Notes under the pieces: model-generated
Told to the model about the DNA's origin: nothing
Seen by the model: only the letters and a program-made list of their open reading frames with translations
Database searches by the model: none
Shown here: piece by piece, positions 1-8,855 of the stretch
Position numbering within the stretch: position 1 is the stretch's first letter
Layout of the letters: each line of letters opens with the position of its first letter
Source: UBA4781 sp963674975
GTDB taxonomy: Bacteria; Chloroflexota; Anaerolineae; Anaerolineales; Anaerolineaceae
DNA: 64,000 nucleotides
Assembly: GCA_963674975.1 (NCBI GenBank)
Contig: OY771913.1
Location: 1,240,001-1,304,000, forward strand
Reading direction: 5' to 3'
Translations under genes and position numbers: made by a program

Positions 1-132
1 GGTAAAACGCTCATCGATATTCCGCTTACCGTTGGAGTGGTAGGCACCGTGCTCGCTCCGCAATTAGCAGCGATCGGCGCCATTGCTGCGCTGCTTACCC
101 GCGGAACGATCGTAATTGAGAAAGAAGAATAA
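1..132 (+). CDS. DUF4342-like protein, C-terminal fragment
   Basis: The reading frame is open from the first base and stops with TAA at 130-132, so only the last 43 residues are present. They start GKTLIDIPLTVGVVGTVLAP, continue with a hydrophobic Ala/Ile/Leu-rich segment and end in a charged tail (VIEKEE). This matches the pattern I know from the end of DUF4342 proteins, which are small and of unknown function. The start and any N-terminal helical domain lie outside the window. The next gene is convergent, 10 bases away. Confidence 0.6.
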   Translation, partial: GKTLIDIPLTVGVVGTVLAPQLAAIGAIAALLTRGTIVIEKEE

Positions 133-142
133 AGCTTTTTAT

Positions 143-505
143 TTACTTTTCCAAGTCACTTCGGCATTCAGGGCAGCCAGCGTTCATTCCAAGGTCAACC
201 TGGCACCCGCCGCAGAAATATTTATCACAATGTTCGCAGTAAAGGAGAACCGGGTAGTCTTTTCCATAGATGAAGACACCCCGTTCTTCAGCCTGCTGCA
301 GCTGGTATATACGCTGTGATTCACTGACGCCGCACCTCGCGCAATGTGGATCATCAATACCTTTGGCTTTTTGTATTTCAGCAATACGATGCCGGTTCTT
401 CGCTACCACTTCACTCGAGGCACATAAACCGCACATACCGTTTTTCTTTAGGAAAGTACTTTCGTGAATACGTGCGCTGCAGTTCGAACAACGATATTCT
501 GCCAT
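143..505 (-). CDS. Multi-zinc-ribbon protein
   Basis: A 120-residue cytosolic protein with no signal peptide. It carries at least four CxxC knuckles: CSNC (residues 6-9), CGLC (25-28), CARC (55-58), then CEHC, CGGC and CPEC near the C-terminus. The spacing suggests two or three zinc ribbons. ATG at 505 is preceded by AAAGGG at a good distance. I do not recognise a family with known function. Proteins of this type often act in RNA or protein interaction, but that is only a family-level guess. Confidence 0.75.
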   Translation of the reverse strand: MAEYRCSNCSARIHESTFLKKNGMCGLCASSEVVAKNRHRIAEIQKAKGIDDPHCARCGVSESQRIYQLQQAEERGVFIYGKDYPVLLYCEHCDKYFCGGCQVDLGMNAGCPECRSDLEK

Positions 506-656
506 TGTTATAACCCTTTCACTTTAAAACACTTCCATATTCATTATATGCGTTCAGCATGCATTTCGTTCAAGTACTGTATTCAAAAGCATTCTCAATA
601 TTCAAAAAGCTATTGGGGTTAATAATCACAATATAGATGATTGGATTTTTAATCTC

Positions 657-1043
657 CTATTCCCTGCCGCTCACCAGCCACGAACCATTCACTTTTTGCA
701 AAGAATAGGTAAACTGATCCAGCTGAATGCTCTGAATTTCATCGCCATAAGAAAGATCCAACGAACCGGTACATTTAACCTGCGCGTTATCATTTTCTAT
801 GCTTACTGCCGTACATTCCACATTGTTCAAGCTAGCATCCAGATTGGTTAGTGAATCAACATCCAAATTCGCGTTCAATTCCCAATCTGAAGTAGCAAGT
901 GTGGTGATCAGGTCAGCGTCATGAGTGATCATCGCATTCAGGTAATCCGCTACCACCAGTTCAGGGGATTGCGTGCTTGAGCCGCAGGCAGATAAACAAA
1001 GAATACCCAGCAGCAAGATCAATTTTATCCATATATGTTTCAT
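657..1043 (-). CDS. Small lipoprotein
   Basis: A 128-residue predicted lipoprotein. I chose the ATG at 1043 over a longer start at 1085 because it directly begins a signal peptide (MKHIWIKLILLLGILCLSAC) and has GGAG 9 bases upstream. The lipobox is LSAC. The mature part is a compact alternating domain ending LQKVNGSWLVSGRE, similar in feel to DUF4878/NTF2-like lipoprotein domains, where a helix (VVADYLNAMITHDADLI) precedes a curved sheet. It starts 4 bases after the stop of the upstream lipoprotein gene and is probably co-transcribed with it. Confidence 0.7.
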   Translation of the reverse strand: MKHIWIKLILLLGILCLSACGSSTQSPELVVADYLNAMITHDADLITTLATSDWELNANLDVDSLTNLDASLNNVECTAVSIENDNAQVKCTGSLDLSYGDEIQSIQLDQFTYSLQKVNGSWLVSGRE

Positions 1044-1047
1044 CTTG

Positions 1048-1992
1048 TTATTCTCCAATAGATGCAGCGAATTTTCTGGCTGCATCGAGTGTTTGCAGAG
1101 CGGTCAGGTTGCAGACAGGCCAGCCCAGCTTCATCGCTAAGGGATTATCAAATTGAATGTAGCCCACTTTTAAATGAAAGCCGTCATCGCGCAGACCATG
1201 ATCAGGCAGGGGATAGGCAGCTGCCCAGAAATTCCACATTGGGATATCATATTCGTACGCCAGTTTGGCGATGGTGTAATTCACAGAAAAATCGCCTTCG
1301 GAATTATCCGCCTTGGTCGCCAGAATAGGGACAACCCCTTTCGATATCAAGAACTCGATGATCTGCCGCATATACATTTCATACTGCTCGACCGGTTTCT
1401 TGCCCCATTTTTCCATACGAACAATGGCAAAGCTCGGCTGGTACTGGCGGACTTCGCATGCCAGAGGAGTTTCTCCGCTTTCACATTCTTCCGTATCGCT
1501 GTACATGGAATTCAGCACAAACGCTACATTAGAACCACCTTTAACTGATTTACTCTGCCTGTAAAAGCTGCCGGCAAAATAATCGATCGTCTCCTGCAGA
1601 TACTCGTATTCATCCCCTAACCGATATTCCTTCGCACCCCGCGGGTTATCAAAAATCCCCAGAAAATATCCGGTTGTATTCTGACAATCGCCTACTTTGG
1701 AAAAATGGTTTGGATCGTTCCCCATGCTCAACCCGGTTTGATAGATCTCCATCGCACGATTCGAAAAAGTTGGAATAACCGGCCATTCTTTCCAATCTTC
1801 GGGAAGTAAGCGGAGATCTTCTGTTGGAGTGGGTACTGCTGTTTCTGTTGCCGTTGGTTCTTCAGTGACAGGAACAGGCGTAGAGGTCCCACTTGAAGAA
1901 GACTGAGCCGCTGCAGTTGTGTTTTCAGAACAGGAAGTGAACAATAAAGCAGTAACGCACAATGAAAATATGAAGTATCTGTTTTTTTGCAT
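1048..1992 (-). CDS. SGNH/GDSL-like lipoprotein hydrolase with Cys at the nucleophile position
   Basis: A 314-residue exported lipoprotein. A signal peptide ends at Cys21 and is followed by a Ser/Thr/Pro linker to about residue 60. Block I of the SGNH fold reads FSKVGDCQ (residues 97-104), so Cys103 sits where GDSL enzymes have the serine. The C-terminal block has DDGFHLK, with Asp270 and His273 placed like the SGNH Asp-x-x-His. The ligand, if any, is unknown; the family acts on esters or acetylated sugars outside the cell. It may be a weakened or binding-only enzyme. The Shine-Dalgarno sequence is weak (GGGGA, about 12 bases upstream). Confidence 0.65.
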   Translation of the reverse strand: MQKNRYFIFSLCVTALLFTSCSENTTAAAQSSSSGTSTPVPVTEEPTATETAVPTPTEDLRLLPEDWKEWPVIPTFSNRAMEIYQTGLSMGNDPNHFSKVGDCQNTTGYFLGIFDNPRGAKEYRLGDEYEYLQETIDYFAGSFYRQSKSVKGGSNVAFVLNSMYSDTEECESGETPLACEVRQYQPSFAIVRMEKWGKKPVEQYEMYMRQIIEFLISKGVVPILATKADNSEGDFSVNYTIAKLAYEYDIPMWNFWAAAYPLPDHGLRDDGFHLKVGYIQFDNPLAMKLGWPVCNLTALQTLDAARKFAASIGE

Positions 1993-2091
1993 TTCTTTTA
2001 ATATTCCCCATCAGGAATATTTTTAATCCCTCCGATCAAGAATAATGATAAATTATGGCAAACCCAATTTTACTATGAATCATTTTGCAGA

Positions 2092-2130
2092 TAAAAAAAT
2101 CAGCATCACTTTTTATTTAGTGATGCTGAT
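2092..2130 (-). terminator. Rho-independent terminator after the ABC exporter operon
   Basis: A perfect 12-bp stem (2099-2110 with 2119-2130, ATCAGCATCACT and its complement), an 8-base loop, and on the minus strand a run of seven T. It lies just past the stop codon of the second ABC exporter gene. Confidence 0.85.
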
Positions 2131-2161
2131 ATACATTTCATTCAGAATATCGTGTAACTTG

Positions 2162-4102
2162 CTAAGTAAGTTGATACTGCCCGGTGTAAAGCTGATAATA
2201 TCTGCCTTTCTGCTTGAGCAGATCATCGTGATCACCGCGCTCGATGATCTCTCCGTGTTCAATGACCAGAATAGCATTCGAATTGCGCACCGTTGAAAGG
2301 CGATGGGCGATCACGAACACAGTACGACCCTCCATGAGTTTATCCATACCCTTTTCAATCAATCGTTCGGTACGTGTATCAATTGAGCTGGTCGCTTCAT
2401 CCAACATCATCACCGGCGGGTTGGCTACCGCAGCCCTTGCGATTGCCAGCAGCTGACGCTGCCCCTGCGAAAGGTTCGCCCCATCTTCATTTAATTGGGT
2501 CTCATAGCCCTGCGGCAAGCGCTTTATAAAGGAATGTGCGCTGACTTGTTTGGCTGCCTCGATACAATCCTCATCGGTTGCATCCAGACGTCCATAGCGG
2601 ATATTCTCCATGACCGTTCCGGTAAACAGATGTGTATCCTGCAGTACCATTCCCAGTGATCTGCGCACATCGGCTTTCTTGATCATTTTTATATCGATCT
2701 CATCGAAGGTGATCTGCCCCTTGTGGGTATTGTAAAAGCGGTTGATCAAATTGGTGATAGTTGTCTTACCCGCACCGGTGGAGCCTACAAAAGCGATCTT
2801 TTGCCCTGGCTTTGCAAACAGCGATACATCTTTCAACACGATGTGATCGGGGTCATATCCAAAGGTCACATCATGGAAACGTACATCACCCTTTAACTCT
2901 ACATATTTTATTGTTCCATCCGGCTGTGGATATTTCCAAACCCAATGATCTGGGCGCTGATCCTCGGTCAGGAATTCAAAAGAACCATCCGCTTTCTTCC
3001 GAACTCCCAGCAATGTGACCACACCTTCATCATCTTCCGCCTGTTGGTCCATTACCTCAAAAACACGTTCCGCACCTGCCAGAGCAGCCAAAACATTATT
3101 GAGCTGATTTGTCATCTGGATAACAGGGTGCCCGGATTGGCGGGAATACTGCAAAAACGCCGCCAGAGAACCGAGATCGAATCTCCCCGCTACCGCGAGC
3201 AATCCACCTACCATTGCACTGGCAGCATAGGAAATATTATTCAGGTTGTTAAGGATGGGCATTACTGCCCCCGCTAAAAAGTTTGCATTCGTAGCGGCTT
3301 TCCGATAATCCTCGTTATAACCAGCAAAAGATTCAATTGCTTTTTTCTCATGGGTGAACACCTTGATCACCTTCAATCCCCCAACCATTTCTTCAATATA
3401 TCCATTCACCATACCCAGCGTTCTTTGCTGGTCGCGGTAAAAATTTGTACTTACGGTGGTAATCTTTTTTGCGATGAAATACATGAGTACCATTACTGAT
3501 CCGGTAACCAGAAAGAGCGTGGGGCTGAGAACGATCATCATGACCAAAGAGCCTGTAAAGATCAAGACACTGGTTATGAATTCCGGAACACTCTGTTCCA
3601 GAGCCATATGAACGTTATCCACGTCATTCGTAAAGCGGCTCATCAATTCGCCATGCGTATGTGTGTCAAAATAGCGCAGCGGCAAAGTCTGCAGTTTCGA
3701 AAATAGATCGTGTCGGAGTGTATTGGTTGTCTTTTGAGCAACACGCACCATCAAGCGTGTCCGGAAAAAAGTTGAAATAATTCCTACTAAATAGATCCCC
3801 GCCAGCTGTACCAACGCCACTCCCAATCCGGATAGATCTCCGGGCAGGATATATGTATTGATCAGAGGTTTCAGGAAATAACTGCCTATCAAAGAAGAAG
3901 CTGTGCTTAATAATAAAAGAACAATTACCAGAAGCAGCAATCCTTTGCTTTTTCCCAGATACTGCATTACCCGCTTGAAAGCTTTCCCTGCATCTTTTGG
4001 CTTTTCAAAACTGCTTACGGGACCTGCCGGTCCGCGATGAGTTCGCCCTGTATTTACTTGAGAAAAACTACCCTGTCTTTGTGATTTCTGCTGCTCAGCC
4101 AT
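2162..4102 (-). CDS. ABC exporter half-transporter, subunit B (membrane domain plus ATPase)
   Basis: A 646-residue half-transporter. An N-terminal cytosolic tail is followed by six membrane spans (about residues 55-340), then a nucleotide-binding domain with Walker A GSTGAGKTT, signature LSQGQ, Walker B VMMLDEATSSID and switch His (AHRLSTV). About 45 residues are inserted between the membrane and ATPase parts. I use ATG 4102, with AAGGAG at a proper distance, rather than the frame's earlier ATG at 4129. The start overlaps the stop of the upstream subunit by 8 bases (ATGGCTGA), which suggests translational coupling. The pair resembles BmrCD/YheI-YheH heterodimeric multidrug exporters. The substrate is unknown. 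Confidence 0.9.
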   Translation of the reverse strand: MAEQQKSQRQGSFSQVNTGRTHRGPAGPVSSFEKPKDAGKAFKRVMQYLGKSKGLLLLVIVLLLLSTASSLIGSYFLKPLINTYILPGDLSGLGVALVQLAGIYLVGIISTFFRTRLMVRVAQKTTNTLRHDLFSKLQTLPLRYFDTHTHGELMSRFTNDVDNVHMALEQSVPEFITSVLIFTGSLVMMIVLSPTLFLVTGSVMVLMYFIAKKITTVSTNFYRDQQRTLGMVNGYIEEMVGGLKVIKVFTHEKKAIESFAGYNEDYRKAATNANFLAGAVMPILNNLNNISYAASAMVGGLLAVAGRFDLGSLAAFLQYSRQSGHPVIQMTNQLNNVLAALAGAERVFEVMDQQAEDDEGVVTLLGVRKKADGSFEFLTEDQRPDHWVWKYPQPDGTIKYVELKGDVRFHDVTFGYDPDHIVLKDVSLFAKPGQKIAFVGSTGAGKTTITNLINRFYNTHKGQITFDEIDIKMIKKADVRRSLGMVLQDTHLFTGTVMENIRYGRLDATDEDCIEAAKQVSAHSFIKRLPQGYETQLNEDGANLSQGQRQLLAIARAAVANPPVMMLDEATSSIDTRTERLIEKGMDKLMEGRTVFVIAHRLSTVRNSNAILVIEHGEIIERGDHDDLLKQKGRYYQLYTGQYQLT

Positions 4103-5852
4103 TGAGTACTCCTTCTTGCTGCGAAGCATTGATTTCCTGATACACCTTGTTGCTGACTAACAGCTCCTTATGGGTACCCAATCCCATTACCTTTCCATCA
4201 TCCAGTACCAGTATCTTATCCGCTTTGTTTACTGAGCTAATCCTCTGCGCAATGATCAGAACGGTTGTATCTTTAAAATTTGCATAAAATGATTTTCTGA
4301 TCTTCTCTTCTGTTGCCGAATCCACCGCACTGGTGCTGTCATCCAGGATCAGGATCTTGGGCACCTTCAGCATGGCGCGCGCAATATACAGGCGCTGCTT
4401 CTGCCCTCCGGATATATTCACTCCACTTTGCCCCAGAAATGTGTCATATCCATCAGGGAAGGACATAATGAAATCGTGTGCCTGGGCATCTTTACAGACC
4501 CTTTCAATATCTTCTCTCGATGCATTTTCATTCCCCCATAACAGGTTTTCATAAATGGTGCCGGTGAAAAGGGTGTTCTGTTGAAGAACCATGCCTATAC
4601 CCTTGCGCAGATCATCCAATCTGTAATCACGCACATCGACATCGTCAACCAAAACCGCTCCTTTTGTCACATCGTACAGGCGCGGGATGAGATTCACCAG
4701 AGAGGTTTTTCCTGTTGCCGTTCCTCCCACAATACCGATGATCTCCCCAGGCTGAATCGTCAAGTTAATATCAGACAGCACATCTTCTCCGCTTCCGGTA
4801 ACCGTATATTTGAACGATACATCTTTAAATTCGATCTTCCCCGAGTGCACCTGTGCATTTTCACCAAGATTAGATGAGGAAGATGTTTGAATGGGATCGG
4901 TGATATCCACCTTTGTGTCCAGAACCTCGATAATACGTTTTCCGCTAGCTTCTGCACGTGCGAGCATCAAGAAAACCATTGATAACATCATCACGGAAAC
5001 CATGATCTGCATCACATAACTGATAAAACTGATCAGTTCACCCGGCCCCATTTCGCCACCAACTACCAGACCGCCCCCAATCTTCATGATCGCCAGAGTG
5101 GCACCGTTCACCACCAGCATCATCACCGGCATATTGGTCACAGCCAGACTGGCAGCTTTAATGCCTGCATTCATCAAATCATCGTTAGCTTTCTTGAACT
5201 TTTTCTCTTCAAAATCCTGCCGCACAAAAGATTTCACCACGCGAATGCCTACCAGATTTTCTTGGACCGTGCTGTTTAGAAAATCGATACGGTTTTGCAC
5301 GATGATGAAAAGTTTTCTGGCATTGGTAATGATAAGAATGATCGCTATTGTAAGAATGGGAATAGCAAATGCCATAACAATCGAGAGCTCCGCATTGATC
5401 TTATATGCCAGGATCAAGGCAACGATCAGCATAAAAGGAGCACGCAGCAGCAAGCGCATCCCCATCATGACTGTGTTTTGCAAATTGTTCACATCATTAG
5501 TAAGACGTGTAACCAGTGATCCGGTGCTGAAATGATCAATATTTGCAAAAGAAAAACCCTGGACTTTCTTGAAGAGAGCATCCCGTAAATTTGCTCCAAA
5601 ACCCTGCCCGGCGGTCGATGCTACTTTCATGTTTGCCACTCCAAAAGAAATAGCGACAAGTGCCAGGAGAATCATATAAATACCGATCTTGAGAATGTAA
5701 TTAGTATCCCCTGCCGGGATTCCGTCATCAACGATCTTTGACATAAGGATCGGCATACTCAATTCGGCAACAACATCAAAAAGCACCAGCACAGGTGCAA
5801 TGAAAACATACTTCTTATATTGACCGATGTACTTTGCTAAAGCTTTAACCAA
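4095..5852 (-). CDS. ABC exporter half-transporter, subunit A (membrane domain plus ATPase)
   Basis: A 585-residue half-transporter with six N-terminal membrane spans and a C-terminal ATPase. Walker A is GGTATGKTS and the signature is ISGGQKQR. Walker B ends LILDDSTSAVD, with Asp instead of the catalytic Glu, and the H-loop position reads AQRISS, with Gln instead of His. These two changes mark the degenerate site typical of one partner of heterodimeric exporters; the other subunit keeps Glu and His. The gene follows a divergently spaced MarR regulator on the same strand and is translationally coupled to the second subunit. Confidence 0.92.
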   Translation of the reverse strand: MVKALAKYIGQYKKYVFIAPVLVLFDVVAELSMPILMSKIVDDGIPAGDTNYILKIGIYMILLALVAISFGVANMKVASTAGQGFGANLRDALFKKVQGFSFANIDHFSTGSLVTRLTNDVNNLQNTVMMGMRLLLRAPFMLIVALILAYKINAELSIVMAFAIPILTIAIILIITNARKLFIIVQNRIDFLNSTVQENLVGIRVVKSFVRQDFEEKKFKKANDDLMNAGIKAASLAVTNMPVMMLVVNGATLAIMKIGGGLVVGGEMGPGELISFISYVMQIMVSVMMLSMVFLMLARAEASGKRIIEVLDTKVDITDPIQTSSSSNLGENAQVHSGKIEFKDVSFKYTVTGSGEDVLSDINLTIQPGEIIGIVGGTATGKTSLVNLIPRLYDVTKGAVLVDDVDVRDYRLDDLRKGIGMVLQQNTLFTGTIYENLLWGNENASREDIERVCKDAQAHDFIMSFPDGYDTFLGQSGVNISGGQKQRLYIARAMLKVPKILILDDSTSAVDSATEEKIRKSFYANFKDTTVLIIAQRISSVNKADKILVLDDGKVMGLGTHKELLVSNKVYQEINASQQEGVLNG

Positions 5853-5952
5853 ACACTACCTCCAATGCCAGACCAGCATTTACTATTTTGGAATTTTCTG
5901 AGCGATCAGAATTTTTGAGCAGAAATCAAAATAATAATTAACCTGTTTACTA

Positions 5953-5965
5953 TTAACTAGTTCTA
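5953..5965. promoter_or_regulatory. Candidate MarR operator before the exporter genes
   Basis: The sequence TTAACTAGTTCTA in the 178-base gap between marR and the exporter genes shares the AACTAGTT core with a longer palindrome directly upstream of the marR start. Placement between regulator and exporter fits an operator. No footprint data exist, so this is inference. Confidence 0.4.
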
Positions 5966-6030
5966 TATTATCCACAAATTTTATTCCCTGTCAATAGGAA
6001 GAACAATTGCAGTACTTTCTCGCTATTCTC

Positions 6031-6483
6031 TTATGACAGTTTGGAAATATTTTCCTGCAAATTCTTCTGCACCCTGCTTAAAAGAATCTGCAGTTCTTTG
6101 ATCTCTTCATCGGTAAATCCATCAAACATGGTGCTATCTAATTCAAGAAAAGTGGAATGGACTTTTTCAGCCATTGCCTGTCCTTTGGGCTGTAGAAAGA
6201 CCCGTGAAACCCTCTCATCTTCATTATCAGTTTCTCGCAGAACAAAGCCATCCTGCTCCATCCGTTTGATCACTTTCGACGCAGCAGCTGTCGAAATGCG
6301 CAGCTCTGAGGCAATTTTTGAATGGCTGATACCATTTTCATGTACCAGGATCATCAGTAATCTCGCCTGCCCATGATGCAGTCCGCTTCTTTCAAGCATC
6401 AGATCAGCATTCTTTTTATGATTACGGCAGATCCAGTGGAATAATCTACCCAATAATTCAAGGTCAGTTGGTTCATTCATCAT
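6031..6483 (-). CDS. MarR-family transcriptional regulator
   Basis: A 150-residue winged-helix repressor-type protein. The DNA-binding part is visible as ISHSKIASELRISTAAASKVIKRMEQDGFV, followed by the acidic wing RETDNEDERVSRVFL and a C-terminal dimerisation helix pair. The length is normal for MarR. It is encoded upstream of the heterodimeric ABC exporter on the same strand, the usual arrangement for ligand-responsive control of a drug exporter. Two ATG codons (6483, 6480) start the frame and either could be used. It probably represses itself and the exporter through the shared ACTAGT-centred sites. Confidence 0.9.
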   Translation of the reverse strand: MMNEPTDLELLGRLFHWICRNHKKNADLMLERSGLHHGQARLLMILVHENGISHSKIASELRISTAAASKVIKRMEQDGFVLRETDNEDERVSRVFLQPKGQAMAEKVHSTFLELDSTMFDGFTDEEIKELQILLSRVQKNLQENISKLS

Positions 6484-6487
6484 ACAG

Positions 6488-6514
6488 TTAATTATAAACT
6501 AGTTTACTAATTAT
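6488..6514. promoter_or_regulatory. Candidate MarR autoregulatory palindrome
   Basis: A perfect 12-bp palindrome TAAACTAGTTTA (6495-6506) flanked by TTAATTA and CTAATTA arms lies 12 bases upstream of the marR start. The core recurs before the exporter genes. MarR proteins commonly bind such AT-rich near-palindromes over their own promoter. Confidence 0.5.
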
Positions 6515-6645
6515 GCTCAACTGTAATTCCAGATACCGGCTTCCACAATGATCGTCAAGCCATTGATGCTTCGATCATCAGGTCAATAATCAATCTTGAT
6601 ATATAAAATTATGGAAAATAGACTGTTTCTCAGATAGAACCCGAT

Positions 6646-7599
6646 CTAGTTCTGCAGGTATGTATCAAAGAATGTGATCGTCCTCTGAATAAATAGCGCA
6701 TCACTAGAACCGGATCTCAGAAATGTGTGCGGCTGCCCGTCATAAAAATAACATTCATACTCTTTACCCAATTCTTCAAGCGTTTCACAGAGGGTTTCAG
6801 ACCAGGCAGGGGAAATCGTATCATCCTCCATCCCATGATGAATACTGAATGGAGCATCAATAGTTCTCAGGTCATATATCGGCAGTCCGATGGGAGAATC
6901 ATTATAGCGCTGTGATACGGCAGCATAGAGCACAACTGCATCGATCTCATCCACCAGGGTCGCAACGCGTAAAGCAATTCCACCGCCCAGGCTGTGCCCC
7001 CATATACCCAAATGTTCCATATCGGCATTTTCAAAGATGCCTTCCTGCCCTGCGCTCTGCCGTACCAGAGCCAGTAAATTAAGAACATCGACCGTATATC
7101 CCGCCAATGAATCCCGAATGCGTCCCAGGTTATCAGAGGGTGGGAAATTCCGCATATTCGGATGCAGAACAATATATCCTTTTCGCGAAATAGAATCGGC
7201 ATAGCGGGTGGAATAATCGAGAGTTTCATATTCCGAAGCTGGGATATAGCCATGCAATGCAATAACCACGGGGAACGGTCCATCTCCTTCAGGAACATCC
7301 ACAAAGCCGTGGATCGTCAATCCATCGCTGGTATAGGTGATGTAATAGCGGGCAAAGTCATCCTGCCTCTCCCACAGGTATTCAACGGTCAATTCTTCCC
7401 CTTCTCCATAAGTCCGATTTGCCAATGCTTCAATTGAATAAGGATCAGATTCCGGGGCACTGGTTGGCAGAGAAACGGTGATGTCTTCTTCTAAAGCGCT
7501 CACATCAACCGTTGAACTGGAAGCAGAAACCGCAGGTACACAGGCGGAGAAAAGGAAAAGGAATGCTATTGTTGTTATAAGGTATTTTTTCTTTTTCAT
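6646..7599 (-). CDS. Exported alpha/beta hydrolase (lipoprotein, dienelactone hydrolase/S9-like)
   Basis: A 317-residue protein from ATG 7599, which begins a clear lipoprotein signal (MKKKKYLITTIAFLFLFSAC). A longer GTG-started frame from 7647 is less likely. The nucleophile elbow is GHSLGG, with oxyanion motif ALHGYIPASEY upstream, a likely acid at HHGMEDDTI and the catalytic His in DGQPHTF. The fold matches exported esterases or acyl-peptidase-like hydrolases. Substrate unknown. The gene stands alone with no obvious operon partner. Confidence 0.85.
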   Translation of the reverse strand: MKKKKYLITTIAFLFLFSACVPAVSASSSTVDVSALEEDITVSLPTSAPESDPYSIEALANRTYGEGEELTVEYLWERQDDFARYYITYTSDGLTIHGFVDVPEGDGPFPVVIALHGYIPASEYETLDYSTRYADSISRKGYIVLHPNMRNFPPSDNLGRIRDSLAGYTVDVLNLLALVRQSAGQEGIFENADMEHLGIWGHSLGGGIALRVATLVDEIDAVVLYAAVSQRYNDSPIGLPIYDLRTIDAPFSIHHGMEDDTISPAWSETLCETLEELGKEYECYFYDGQPHTFLRSGSSDALFIQRTITFFDTYLQN

Positions 7600-7931
7600 C
7601 TTTATTAGTAATTCTATTCGTAATTTCTTTTTGATTATAAAAACCACATGATCTATTTGCTATTAACGATCCGTTAGATTCTTTATAATGTGAAGTCTAG
7701 AAGAACAAAGCTGGGAAACAGCCGGCGAATTCTTTAAAAAATATTACAGAGATAACCGTTATAAAAAGAGAAAAGTCTAAATATAAGAATACATTTATTA
7801 AATAAAAAGGTGCATACATTCTATTGGATCAAATGTATGCACCAGAACAGACCTTACATCGATGATATAAGTAAAAGAATCAAGAAATGTTCAATTCCCT
7901 ACTTATGAAACATAAGAAACCGTAAGGAATT
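7600..7931. other. AT-rich intergenic stretch
   Basis: About 330 bases between the exported hydrolase and the 58-residue protein gene. Apart from the terminator hairpin at 7801-7843 it is AT-rich and I see no convincing gene in it. It must hold the promoter of the hydrolase. Confidence 0.5.
7801..7843 (-). terminator. Terminator of the 58-residue protein gene
   Basis: A perfect 12-bp stem, GGTGCATACATT (7809-7820) with its complement (7832-7843), followed on the minus strand by TTTTTATTT. It lies about 90 bases past the stop of the small gene and shows that the gene is a separate transcript. Confidence 0.8.
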
Positions 7932-8108
7932 TTATTCTAATTCCTTCAATTCTGCTGCGGATAGGAATTTGAACAGTTTACTTCCAGTTTCTGGATCAAC
8001 CGATTCTGCTGCTTTGCGCCCATTCTTCAAAGTCACAATCTTAACCTTACTGCTATCGATAAATACATGTTTTTTTGATTTTAGCGAATAAAACTTTACT
8101 TGTGCCAT
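7932..8108 (-). CDS. Small basic protein of 58 residues, unknown function
   Basis: A short gene starting at ATG 8108 behind an ideal AGGAGG six bases upstream and ending TAA at 7932. The product begins MAQVKFYSLKSKKHVFIDSS, contains KVKIVTLKNGRKAAESV and ends LSAAELKELE. It is basic in the first half, with no signal peptide or membrane span, and looks like a compact beta-rich domain with a C-terminal helix. It has its own terminator and a TATAAT hexamer about 90 bases upstream. I do not recognise the family. The strong ribosome site argues that it is real and well expressed. Confidence 0.75.
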   Translation of the reverse strand: MAQVKFYSLKSKKHVFIDSSKVKIVTLKNGRKAAESVDPETGSKLFKFLSAAELKELE

Positions 8109-8198
8109 TTTCGACCTCCTAAATTTTTTTAGTCACGATAACGCTTTTTACCGATCAAGAAGCGATGATATCCCACTGATAGCCAGATCGTTATTTTG

Positions 8199-8204
8199 AT
8201 TATA
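8199..8204 (-). promoter_or_regulatory. Candidate -10 box for the 58-residue protein gene
   Basis: A consensus TATAAT on the minus strand (plus strand ATTATA). No good -35 is visible at 17 bases; the region there reads TTAAGT. It would give a leader of about 85 bases before ATG 8108. Confidence 0.35.
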
Positions 8205-8374
8205 CACACTTTTAAAGGAAAACTTAACCGCTATTCAGTTCTTTAAAAGGGAGAATATTATGAATTTTTATTAATTTTTTCAAAAATATTCAATATTTAC
8301 CAATCGTCTTTTGCAGCTTTCAATCAGAAGCTTATACATAGAAACCCATTCTCCCTACAAAAAGGAGGTTTCCT

Positions 8375-8746
8375 TCAACTTTCTTTTTGTTTCTTCCGAT
8401 GAGATTGGATTTTTATTATCAATAGAAATAGCGTAAACCCAACCAGAATAGAATTCAGCATATCAAACAGACCAAAATCATCGGTAAACGTCAAGATAAA
8501 ATTGATGAGGAGCCAAATAATAAGGAAAATTTGTACAATCGATTTTTCGACCAGCCAGGCGCCCAATCCAAACAGAACCGCATTCCCAATCATCAAGAGA
8601 GCCATCCAGATCCCAGACGGATTACTCCTAATCAAGTCAGTCGATTGAAATAAATTCAAGATAGCGAAAACAGCCCATTCAACTGCGCTGAGGATCAGGC
8701 AGATGCGGAGAAGGAGTGTCAGGTTCTTTTCTTTATCTATTTCCAA
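8375..8746 (-). CDS. Four-span membrane protein, unknown function
   Basis: A 123-residue protein with four hydrophobic segments (about residues 10-30, 42-62, 68-88 and 90-112) and a basic C-terminal tail (KIQSHRKKQKES). The first codon is TTG and the upstream Shine-Dalgarno sequence is poor, so the start is uncertain. No family recognised. It is the next gene downstream of degV on the same strand, about 110 bases away. Confidence 0.6.
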   Translation of the reverse strand: MEIDKEKNLTLLLRICLILSAVEWAVFAILNLFQSTDLIRSNPSGIWMALLMIGNAVLFGLGAWLVEKSIVQIFLIIWLLINFILTFTDDFGLFDMLNSILVGFTLFLLIIKIQSHRKKQKES

Positions 8747-8855
8747 TCAAATCACCCCAGTTTCGCTAACAGTGTTAGTTAAATCTCTATCTTTGCCGGT
8801 TAAAACAAATCATAGCACATATCGTTTAATACAACCTATGTGCTATGAAAACAGA

